From contig CAZBRD010000034.1 in NCBI GenBank assembly GCA_964494205.1, positions 1 through 21,457 of the forward strand: 21,457 nt of DNA, written 5' to 3'. Under the pieces are notes generated by a model, which ran no database searches, was not told the DNA's origin, and saw only the letters and a list, made by a program, of their open reading frames with translations. Positions 14,744-21,457 of the stretch are shown one piece after another. The translations under genes and the position numbers were made by a program. The DNA is from JBBTCX01 sp964494205 (GTDB lineage Bacteria; Planctomycetota; Phycisphaerae; UBA1845). Numbering within the stretch: position 1 is the stretch's first letter; every line of letters starts with the position of its first letter.

Positions 14744-15355
14744 TCAGAGATAATTCGATTCGTTACCGAGCAATTCGCCTAGACATTCGCGCGCTCGACT
14801 CAGCATCATACGGGTAGCACCGTGGGAGCGATTCATTCGTTCAGCCACCTCCGGTGCGGAGAGGCCTTCCAATTCGTATAGTCTCAGGACTCTTTCATAA
14901 TCTGACGGCAGTTTACGAAGCGCATCGTCAACGACCTGCCTCAGCTCCCCGCGGGCCACCGCTCGGCCGACCGTCGTCGCTTTACCTTCAAGTTGCTCGA
15001 TGAGTAGCACATAAGACTCGTCGCCTGCCGGCGTTGTGACTCGTCGACCAGGGGAAGGCCGCTTTTCACGCTCCAGCTCTCGAATCGCGTCCTTCAAGTT
15101 GTTCTCACTGATTCGCCTGATCCAGGCCGCAAACGACGAGTTATTTCTGGGTTCAAACGAACGAATACGCAGAAATGCTTCCAGGCAGGTTACTTGTAAG
15201 ACGTCGTCTGCGCTCACAAGGCCGCGGTACTGTGAGCCGATCGATGCTTCCAATTCGACGTGAAGCGAGACGCAAATGTCTTCCAACAGAGTGACCAACG
15301 CGGTTTCGTCACCCCGGACGGCACTTCTAACAAGTTCGCCTGTTCTGTCTTCCAA
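14744..15355 (-). CDS. Sigma-70 family (ECF-type) sigma factor
   Basis: The protein has 203 residues and starts at a TTG (15355), the only plausible start; GGGGAC lies upstream. Region 2 is about 48-99: SADDVLQVTCLEAFLRI, then FAAWIRRISENNLKDAIRELEREKR. Region 4 is about 145-195: LPSDYERVLRLYELEGLSAPEVAERMNRSHGATRMMLSRARECLGELL, with the helix-turn-helix APEVAERMNRSHGATRMML. Regions 1 and 3 are missing, as in ECF factors. Its kinase neighbour on the same strand is a typical partner in planctomycetes, where phosphorylation may replace an anti-sigma factor. No anti-sigma gene is visible. Confidence 0.92.
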   Translation of the reverse strand: MEDRTGELVRSAVRGDETALVTLLEDICVSLHVELEASIGSQYRGLVSADDVLQVTCLEAFLRIRSFEPRNNSSFAAWIRRISENNLKDAIRELEREKRPSPGRRVTTPAGDESYVLLIEQLEGKATTVGRAVARGELRQVVDDALRKLPSDYERVLRLYELEGLSAPEVAERMNRSHGATRMMLSRARECLGELLGNESNYL

Positions 15356-15381
15356 GAATCACGTCCCCAAGCCCAATCAGC

Positions 15382-15390
15382 ATTCTAGCA
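15382..15390 (-). promoter_or_regulatory. Extended -10 promoter of the sigma factor-kinase pair
   Basis: On the minus strand TGCTAGAAT is an extended -10 element (TGn followed by TAGAAT). No good -35 hexamer lies 17 bases before it. A start near 15375 leaves a leader of about 20 bases before the TTG. Confidence 0.35.
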
Positions 15391-15513
15391 CATAGAGAAA
15401 AAATCGTCTTTTCGCGTGACACATTCATGTTCGGCGACGCTGAGGCCGTAAGGGGACGACGTGTTCACCCGCGCGGATGCACCGTTTTTGGGACGCTACT
15501 TGGAGAGAAGTTC

Positions 15514-16293
15514 ATGGTTCGACTTGTATGGATGATCTGTATCGTCGTTTCGGTGGGTTGGGCTGCAGAGCTGCGGGCATCAATCGTTTCGCGTTGGCAA
15601 GGGGAAGGCAACGCGAATGACAGCGTGGGCTCAAACCATGCGACCGTGTTTCCAACGATTAACTACATACCTGGCGTCATAGGCCAAGGGTTCTTGTTTC
15701 CCGATAGCGGCTACCTCGAAATACCGAATCCCGCAGCCGGTGGACTGGTTTCACCTTCCGGCTTTTCATTGGCCGCCTGGGTTCGCTTTGATGGTGCGGA
15801 TCCTCCGCCTGCTGGCGGCCCGGGTGCAATCGTCTCCTATGGGACGAGCGCCAACACCAGCGGTTTCAATCTTGGCTTATCAGGCTCCAACACGGTCTGG
15901 TTCCTAGTCAACACGAGTGGCATGCCGAACAACTGGGCAAGTGTGAACACCTCAGTGACTTCACCTCCCACGTTCTGGAACTTCGGCGAATTGTCTCATA
16001 TCGCCGCAACGTTTGACGCAGCCACGCACACCATGGCCCTCTATAAAAACGGCGAACTTATTGCGTCGCGCAGCGATGTTGCTGGGACGAACATGGTCAC
16101 AGATCCCGCTGCGCAATTCTTCATCGGTCGCGAAAACGTGCAGGGCGCAACGCTCGACGGAATGTTGGACGACATCCGTTTTTACAACCACGCGCTCAAT
16201 GGCGCCGAGGTTGCGGCGCTGGTTCCTGAACCATCGTCATGCGCCCTGCTTGCTGCCGTCTTAGGGCTAAGCGCATGGCGTCGCAAAATCTGA
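15514..16293 (+). CDS. LamG-domain exported protein with PEP-CTERM tail
   Basis: The protein has 259 residues. The ATG at 15514 follows GGAGAGAAG; the open frame from 15427 is not used. Residues 1-23 form a signal peptide (LVWMICIVVSVGWAAELRAS). The body is a concanavalin A-like LamG/Laminin-G fold: WQGEGNANDSVGSNHATV, GFSLAAWVRFDG near 83-94, SHIAATFDAATHTMALYKNG at 161-180 and FFIGRENVQGATLDGMLDDIRFYNHAL. The C-terminus VPEPSSCALLAAVLGLSAWRRK is a PEP-CTERM signal: PEP at 238-240, hydrophobic helix and arginines. Such tails are cut by exosortase and sort the protein to the surface. It stands divergent from the sigma factor gene, so both may share regulation. Confidence 0.9.
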   Translation: MVRLVWMICIVVSVGWAAELRASIVSRWQGEGNANDSVGSNHATVFPTINYIPGVIGQGFLFPDSGYLEIPNPAAGGLVSPSGFSLAAWVRFDGADPPPAGGPGAIVSYGTSANTSGFNLGLSGSNTVWFLVNTSGMPNNWASVNTSVTSPPTFWNFGELSHIAATFDAATHTMALYKNGELIASRSDVAGTNMVTDPAAQFFIGRENVQGATLDGMLDDIRFYNHALNGAEVAALVPEPSSCALLAAVLGLSAWRRKI

Positions 16294-16430
16294 GCTCATT
16301 ATGTAATCAAACCAAGTAAATAGTGATTCAATAAAAACGCGCCTTTCCGCTGATTCCACTCGAGGGCCAGATTGCGTTGCCGCGTTAGGTGAAATTGAAC
16401 CGCACTCGCAACAAAAAATGGAGACTTGTT

Positions 16431-18404
16431 ATGCAGAAGTTCACTTTGGGAATATTGTTGGCGTTGGTCACCTCTGCCGCCTACGGACAGGCCACGACAT
16501 TCACGTATCAAGGACAACTCAAGGACGGCGGCATCCCTGCAAATGGCAGCTACAACCTGGTGTTCAAGCTGTTCAACTCAGCCAGCGGCGGAACGCAGAT
16601 CGGTTCGACGATCACCCGAAACGACGTCGTGCTGAACAACGGCTTATTCAATGAGGGATTGGACTTCGGCGCTGCCGCGTTTACGGGTCAACCTCGTTGG
16701 TTGGAGATCACGGCCAACGGCGTCGTACTCAATCCCCGTCAGACGCTGACGGCGACGCCGTACGCCCTCTACGCACTGAACAGCCCGGGCGGATCAAGCA
16801 GTTGGCAACCCCTCGGCTCAAACATTTACAACCTCAACACAGGAAACGTCGGCATCGGCACTGAGAACGTGACTCACCGCCTCACCGTCAGTTCGCCCGA
16901 TCAGGAGACGATGCGCTTGCTGCGCTCGACGACGGGGTGGGGGGAGGGAGCGCGTCTCAATTTCGGCGATAGCGACTACGCCTTCATCGAAGAGGACGTG
17001 GATGACAAGCTGAATATTCAGGCAAACAGAGTCTCATTGTGGACTGGTCTCGTCGGCATTGGGGAATTGAATCCATTGGCAGCACTGCATGTGGAGAGTT
17101 GGATGGCCAGCGACGGCAACAACACGGCGGTGTTCGAGGCCCCCGGCCTCGGCCCGAACGCCAGCCACATTCACTACGGGCTTAATGGTGACTGGTATGT
17201 CCGCTCCGCCAACGCCGCTGGAAAGGTGGTCCTCCAGGACACCGGTGGAAGCGTCGGAATAGGAACCAGCGCGCCTTCGTATCCACTGACAATCAAGACA
17301 TCCACTAGCCCCTTTGCCTCCGGATACGGCTGGGTCCATACCGACGGCGTGCGCGAACTCGGTTCGTATGTCAGTGATTCGGGCGGATGGCTGGGGACCC
17401 GTTCCAATCATCCCCTGCATTTCTTCACCTCGGATTCCAGTCCGCGCGTCACCATCAGCACAGCCGGCAAAATGGGCGTCGGAACGCAGGCGCCGGTATG
17501 CCCGGTTCATGCCGTGAGTGTCGAAAACAACGTCTCCGCCATTTACGGTACGGTCAACTCGGGGACTGCCAATGCAGGCGTGTACGGCGCATCCACGGCG
17601 GCACATGGAAACGGACTGATAGGCGAAGCCCACTTCGGCAGTTCGGCCTACGGTGTTTGGGGGCGATCAACTGAAGGAATTGGTGTCTACGGCTCAACCA
17701 ACGTTGGTCAAAGCGAGAACATCGCGGGGGTTGTCGGGCGCAACTTTGCGTACGAGGGCTCCGGCGTTATCGGCGATGCACCCAACGAGGGGTTTGGCGT
17801 GCTGGGGCGTGCGGTGGGGGGCGTCGGCTACGGAGTTTGGGGCGTCGGTTCGGCTGCCGGTGTTGTTGGCCACACGATCGATCCGGACAACTATTACGCC
17901 GTCTATGCAATTGGAAGCGTGGGGGCTTCCGGAAATAAGGACTTTCGCATTGATCACCCACGAGACCCAGAGAATAAATACTTACACCACCATTGTGCCG
18001 AGGGCCCCGAGCCGCTCAACATTTATCGCGGAACCGTTCAGCTGGACTCCAGCGGCGAGGCGTGGGTGACCCTCCCAGATTACTTCGAGGATATCAATAA
18101 GGATTTCACTTATGTGCTTACCGCTGTCGGGGCCGCCATGCCTAACCTGCATGTGGCGGAAGAGGTCACGGACAATCAGTTCCAAATCTCCGGTGGACTA
18201 TCCGGTGGCAAAGTCTGTTGGGAAGTGAAAGGCATGCGCAACGACTTGTTTGTGCGCCGTTACGGCGCAAAAGTTGAGGTGAACAAACCCGAACACGAAC
18301 GCGGTAAGTATCAGCATCCCGAGCTGTATGGCAAACCGGCGGAGCTCGCCATCCACTATCGAGCGACCGCGCAGACAACGCAAACTGATCTCGTGAAGGA
18401 GTGA
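16431..18404 (+). CDS. Large exported protein with VGIGT repeats
   Basis: The protein has 657 residues. The ATG at 16431 follows GGAGAC. Residues 1-20 are a signal peptide ending AYGQ. A beta domain follows at about 21-115: FTYQGQLKDGGIPANGSYNL, GLFNEGLDFG, PRWLEI, NPRQTLTATPYALYAL. Four copies of G.VGIGT..P...L.V follow at about 138-151, 206-221, 273-287 and 346-360, as in tail-fibre-like and surface proteins. Next, about 368-480, is a run of GV(Y/W/V)G repeats, likely a beta-fibre. The last domain, about 503-650, has FRIDHP.DPENKYL, IYRGTVQLD..GEAWVTLPDYFE, HVAEEV.DNQFQISGG and PELYG, a module shared by many such proteins. No membrane anchor is seen. It ends 3 bases before the next start. 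Confidence 0.85.
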   Translation: MQKFTLGILLALVTSAAYGQATTFTYQGQLKDGGIPANGSYNLVFKLFNSASGGTQIGSTITRNDVVLNNGLFNEGLDFGAAAFTGQPRWLEITANGVVLNPRQTLTATPYALYALNSPGGSSSWQPLGSNIYNLNTGNVGIGTENVTHRLTVSSPDQETMRLLRSTTGWGEGARLNFGDSDYAFIEEDVDDKLNIQANRVSLWTGLVGIGELNPLAALHVESWMASDGNNTAVFEAPGLGPNASHIHYGLNGDWYVRSANAAGKVVLQDTGGSVGIGTSAPSYPLTIKTSTSPFASGYGWVHTDGVRELGSYVSDSGGWLGTRSNHPLHFFTSDSSPRVTISTAGKMGVGTQAPVCPVHAVSVENNVSAIYGTVNSGTANAGVYGASTAAHGNGLIGEAHFGSSAYGVWGRSTEGIGVYGSTNVGQSENIAGVVGRNFAYEGSGVIGDAPNEGFGVLGRAVGGVGYGVWGVGSAAGVVGHTIDPDNYYAVYAIGSVGASGNKDFRIDHPRDPENKYLHHHCAEGPEPLNIYRGTVQLDSSGEAWVTLPDYFEDINKDFTYVLTAVGAAMPNLHVAEEVTDNQFQISGGLSGGKVCWEVKGMRNDLFVRRYGAKVEVNKPEHERGKYQHPELYGKPAELAIHYRATAQTTQTDLVKE

Positions 18405-18407
18405 ACA

Positions 18408-18821
18408 ATGCAAACTTCCAAACATTGTAACCTATCGATTCTCGCGACTTTCGCGCTCATCATCGCGGCGGGTTCGGTGGTTGGGCAGATGGAGATCATG
18501 CGCTCGACCGCGGACGGTGGCGGGACCATACACAGCACAGGCGGCAACTTTGAACTCTCCGGCACGATCGGCCAACCAGATGCAGGAGCGATGGCCGGCG
18601 GCGCTTTTGAATTAACTGGCGGATTCTGGTTCGCGCTCGCACCAACTGATTGCAATGAGGATGGTTCGGTCAACCTGATTGATCACGCTGCCCTAACAAT
18701 GTGTCTGCATGGCCCAAGCGGTGGAGTTGTTGCGGGATGTGCCTGTTACGACACCAGCCGCAACGGCGCTGTCGACCTACACGATTTTGCGAATGCTCAG
18801 GTCGTTTTCTCTGGTTCATGA
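18408..18821 (+). CDS. Short exported dockerin-like protein
   Basis: The protein has 137 residues; GAAGGAG before the ATG overlaps the stop of the previous gene, so the two are likely translated together. Residues 1-26 form a signal peptide (LSILATFALIIAAGSVVG). The middle (GGNFELSGTIGQPDAGAMAGGAFELTGGFW) is a motif I recognise from many planctomycete exported proteins. The last 57 residues are a type I dockerin-like pair: DCNEDGSVNLIDHAAL (81-96) and DTSRNGAVDLHDFANAQ (115-131), each a calcium-binding loop with D.N.DG or D.S.NG spacing. Dockerins bind cohesins in cellulosomes, but planctomycete versions have no proven partner. No cohesin is seen nearby. Confidence 0.85.
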   Translation: MQTSKHCNLSILATFALIIAAGSVVGQMEIMRSTADGGGTIHSTGGNFELSGTIGQPDAGAMAGGAFELTGGFWFALAPTDCNEDGSVNLIDHAALTMCLHGPSGGVVAGCACYDTSRNGAVDLHDFANAQVVFSGS

Positions 18822-18966
18822 ACGAACCGGAGCGCGAAATACTCGATCGTGCTCGAAATCCCTATGAGCGTAATAATCAAAGGAGTCGCCTTGTGAAATC
18901 GCTGAATCGAACTGCTCAGAGCGTTATTGCGACGGCGGCCCCAATTGTGCATCTGGCACATGTGGT

Positions 18967-21399
18967 TTGCTGGATAACGGCGGTCACTGCCAGTGGTGCC
19001 CCGAAAACAATCACGACGCGTGGAACGAGGGTTGGCCGAACTGGCTTGGTGGTGTCGTGATGCGGTCTTACCAAGAGGACTATGGCTATGCACCGCTGAA
19101 TCTTGGAGATGCTCGTTGTAACTCGGAGGGCCTCGGCACATGTTGTCAGGACGGATCGTTCGGTGCGGCTGACATTACGGAAGGGTTTGCCACGGCGCTG
19201 CTAAGAGACATCGAAGACTCCAACCCGACGTGGGACGATCATGACGCTTCACCGCTCAACGACTGTGACGGCGACGGCACCGCCGACTGCGGCGACTCGG
19301 ATCGCGACGGCATGTCCGATGATGGACTACCCCATTTGGATTGCAACGGCGACGGCCTGCCCGACTGCGACTGCGATGTGGATGCGATGGCACTCGGGGT
19401 CGATGAGATTTTCAAGATCGTACGCGAGGATCAACCGCACAACGTCTTGGATTTCATCAACTCGTGGCGGTTTCGATACCCAGAACATGACATGGACTTC
19501 TGGCTCACCACCCGCAATATTTCGCCGGGAGTCTTCGGTTTCCTGCCGCAACCTGTACCTGCAATAACGTCGCCATCACAATCGTGCGCGAGCGCGAGGG
19601 TCGGCGAATTATTGTCTATCGAAGTTACGGGCAACGGTTCGTTACTTCGCTATCAATGGCGGCGCGACGGTGTAAACCTCACGGATACTCCACGTATCAC
19701 CGGTACTGAGTCGCGAACCCTTCTGTTCAATCCACTGCTCGCCGGCGATGAAGGAATATACAGTGTAATGGTCAGCACTTGCGACGGAACACTTTCCAGT
19801 ATCAGCCCGCCGATTCGCGTAACCGCATTTCCGGCGCATGGCGGTGGATCGCCCGGAATCATGTGGGGCAGAGAGTTTGACGGTGAGCTCGGCCAGGGGA
19901 ACTTCGTTTCAGGAGGTCTCGGCCCGCCGTCTTCGATTGTCGCAGTGAACGACTTTACTCAGGTAGCGCCCGGATCCTACGGTCATACCCTCGGCTTGAA
20001 GTCTGATGGAACCGTTTGGGGGTGGGGGAACAACAGCTATTACCAACTCGGGACGACAGCAATCATCCATAGCCCGGCACCGCTGATGGTTTCGGGATTG
20101 ACAGACATCGTGGCGGTTGACGCGTCCAGCTTCGCACTAAGTGCCGATGGACGAGTCTACTCATGGGGCAGCAACTGGGCGCGCGAGTTGGGGCGCACCA
20201 GCCAGACTCTTATCGATGCAGTACCTACACCGATTCCTGACCTGGAATGTGTCGTGGAAATCAACGCAGGCCCCTACAGCATCATGGCCATTAAATCCGA
20301 TGGTACCGTATGGGGGTGGGGATCCAACGAGCACGGCATCCTCGGTATGGGATACGCAAGCTATCCGGGCCTACAGACTCCGACCCAGGTACCCGGAATC
20401 ACTGACGCAGTGAATGGGACGGTCGGACAGACACATATGCTCATTGTTCGCAGTAACGGAACCGTGATGGGGTGGGGCAACAACCTCAATGGGGCGATTG
20501 GCGATGGTACTAATCAGATTCGCCTAAGCCCCGTGCCCACAATCGGCATCGAGAACGTTCGATTCGTCGCCGACGGAAAAGCCCCCCACAGCATCGCCGT
20601 CAAAAGCGACGGTACGGCTTGGGGTTGGGGTGGAAATCAAGGCGGAGAGTTAGGCGTCGGCTCGACCGCAATTTATGTGAATACTCCAATGCGGGTGATC
20701 GGTCTGGAGAACATTACGCATGCCGGCACGACCCTTTACACAAGTGCGTTCCGCCGCGCTGACGGAACCGTATGGGTCACCGGCAGCAACGGGGCCTATG
20801 GATTGGGGGGAACGCAATGGCCCTGGTTTGTCATCACACCGATCCAAGTCACCTCGATTACCGGCGCTACGTCCGTGGCCGCCGGAGGCGCGAACACCGT
20901 CGTTCTCGCTGCTTCGATGCCCATCGCCATTAGCCAACAACCGGTAAACCGAACGAACTTGGTTGGTCAAACGGCGACGTTTTCAGTAGCTGCCACTGGC
21001 ACTCCGCAATTGGTTTATCAATGGATGCGCGGCGGATTCGCCCTTGCCGACGGCGGATCTTTTGGCGGAACAAGGAACCCTGTACTCACGGTCAATCCCG
21101 TTGCTGTCGGACAGGGGGGCTCGTACACGGTCTCGATTTCCAACGCGTTTGGAATAACAACGAGCGCCGCTGCTACTTTGACGGTCAGCGAACACGCAGG
21201 CGATTTCAATGCCGATGGAATCGTGGGCGAATCCGACTACGCCGCATTCGTCGCTTGCTTTGGAATGCCTGGACTTCCTCCCGACCCAATGGGGGGAGAG
21301 GTGACGGCACAAGCGTGCACAGCCATCTTTGACTTCGGTAACGACGGAGACATCGACATCCGTAACTTCGCCGATTTTCAAAACGCTTTCGCACCATGA
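18967..21399 (+). CDS. RCC1-repeat/Ig-like/dockerin surface protein, 5' end broken
   Basis: The open frame codes for 810 residues from a TTG at 18967, probably not the true start. A Cys-rich start (HCQWCPENN) leads to a Ca-binding Asp-rich stretch DCDGDGTADCGDSDRDG...DCNGDGLPDCDCD (99-138). An Ig-like domain spans about 200-290 (YQWRRDGVNL, GIYSVMVS). Seven or so RCC1-type repeats occupy about 297-675 (SDGTVWGWGNN and variants), forming a propeller. A second Ig-like domain is at about 677-765 (YQWMRGGFAL, GGSYTVSISN) and a dockerin-like tail at 766-810 (GDFNADGIVGESDYAAF, DFGNDGDIDIRNFADF). The frame is open upstream to 18877 with CERYC, PNCASGTCG-like residues, but no start; the good ribosome site and GTG at 18893 lie in another frame. 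Confidence 0.85.
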   Translation: MLDNGGHCQWCPENNHDAWNEGWPNWLGGVVMRSYQEDYGYAPLNLGDARCNSEGLGTCCQDGSFGAADITEGFATALLRDIEDSNPTWDDHDASPLNDCDGDGTADCGDSDRDGMSDDGLPHLDCNGDGLPDCDCDVDAMALGVDEIFKIVREDQPHNVLDFINSWRFRYPEHDMDFWLTTRNISPGVFGFLPQPVPAITSPSQSCASARVGELLSIEVTGNGSLLRYQWRRDGVNLTDTPRITGTESRTLLFNPLLAGDEGIYSVMVSTCDGTLSSISPPIRVTAFPAHGGGSPGIMWGREFDGELGQGNFVSGGLGPPSSIVAVNDFTQVAPGSYGHTLGLKSDGTVWGWGNNSYYQLGTTAIIHSPAPLMVSGLTDIVAVDASSFALSADGRVYSWGSNWARELGRTSQTLIDAVPTPIPDLECVVEINAGPYSIMAIKSDGTVWGWGSNEHGILGMGYASYPGLQTPTQVPGITDAVNGTVGQTHMLIVRSNGTVMGWGNNLNGAIGDGTNQIRLSPVPTIGIENVRFVADGKAPHSIAVKSDGTAWGWGGNQGGELGVGSTAIYVNTPMRVIGLENITHAGTTLYTSAFRRADGTVWVTGSNGAYGLGGTQWPWFVITPIQVTSITGATSVAAGGANTVVLAASMPIAISQQPVNRTNLVGQTATFSVAATGTPQLVYQWMRGGFALADGGSFGGTRNPVLTVNPVAVGQGGSYTVSISNAFGITTSAAATLTVSEHAGDFNADGIVGESDYAAFVACFGMPGLPPDPMGGEVTAQACTAIFDFGNDGDIDIRNFADFQNAFAP

Positions 21400-21404
21400 A
21401 TTCG

Positions 21405-21457
21405 CTAACAGCCCGTTGAAAAAGTCCTTGACGCCCACGGTATCATGAGGTTCGCGG
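21405..21457. mobile_element. Terminal-repeat-like sequence at the window end
   Basis: CTAACAGCCCGTTGAAAAAG (21405-21424) matches 18 of 19 bases with the minus-strand right end of the MITE-like element at 4326-4344. It lies 5 bases after the stop of the RCC1 gene and runs to the edge. It may be one end of a transposon or another MITE; no transposase is inside the window. Confidence 0.45.

Noticed and set aside
16840..17480. Tandem repeat or CRISPR-like array
   Set aside because: The repeated motif is at protein level (VGIGT) with irregular spacing and poor DNA identity, so it is not an array.
17034..17633. Minus-strand frame of 199 codons inside the VGIGT gene
   Set aside because: The plus strand carries repeated VGIGT and GVYG motifs; the mirror frame is explained by these repeats.
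20000..20800. Possible DNA tandem repeats in the RCC1 region
   Set aside because: The spacing reflects propeller blades in the protein; the DNA copies have diverged.

Overview
The window most likely comes from a planctomycete. The evidence is a sigma-70/ECF-type sigma factor next to a Ser/Thr kinase with a C-terminal WD40-like region, secreted proteins ending in dockerin-like repeats or a PEP-CTERM tail, an insertion-bearing csrA of the planctomycete type, and large surface proteins with VGIGT repeats. No rRNA, tRNA or CRISPR array was seen. All assignments come from reading the sequence; no database search was run.

Region 1 (1-4990) reads as a stress or envelope island with decayed DNA in it. 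It holds a DUF2294 gene on the minus strand, two homologous hairpin/terminator RNA elements (about 725-886 and 1677-1847), a PAS-domain remnant and a shortened YciE/YciF-like gene between those elements, a secreted tandem PRC-barrel protein, a full-length YciE/YciF (DUF892) protein, a protein with a conserved aromatic-rich stress-type domain, a MITE-like repeat, and a small Lmo0937-type membrane protein.

Region 2 (4992-10228) is a run of co-oriented genes: a second DUF2294 gene overlapping csrA, two small unknown genes, a hemerythrin-like protein, then a GT4 glycosyltransferase, an (alpha/alpha)-barrel glycosidase-like protein and a GH130 beta-mannoside phosphorylase/hydrolase. The last three form a carbohydrate module, probably for beta-mannoside synthesis or turnover. 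The csrA gene upstream suggests carbon-storage control of the run, but that is inference.

Region 3 (10366-11307) has a HesB/IscA-fold protein without cysteines and an RRM RNA-binding protein with a long leader and a clear terminator.

Region 4 (11519-15390, minus strand) is the sigma factor-kinase pair. Region 5 (15514-21399, plus strand) holds four exported proteins: LamG/PEP-CTERM, VGIGT-repeat, a short dockerin protein, and a large RCC1/Ig-like/dockerin protein whose 5' end appears frame-broken. The last 50 bases carry a terminal-repeat-like sequence matching the MITE end at 4326-4344, so a mobile element may start at the window edge.
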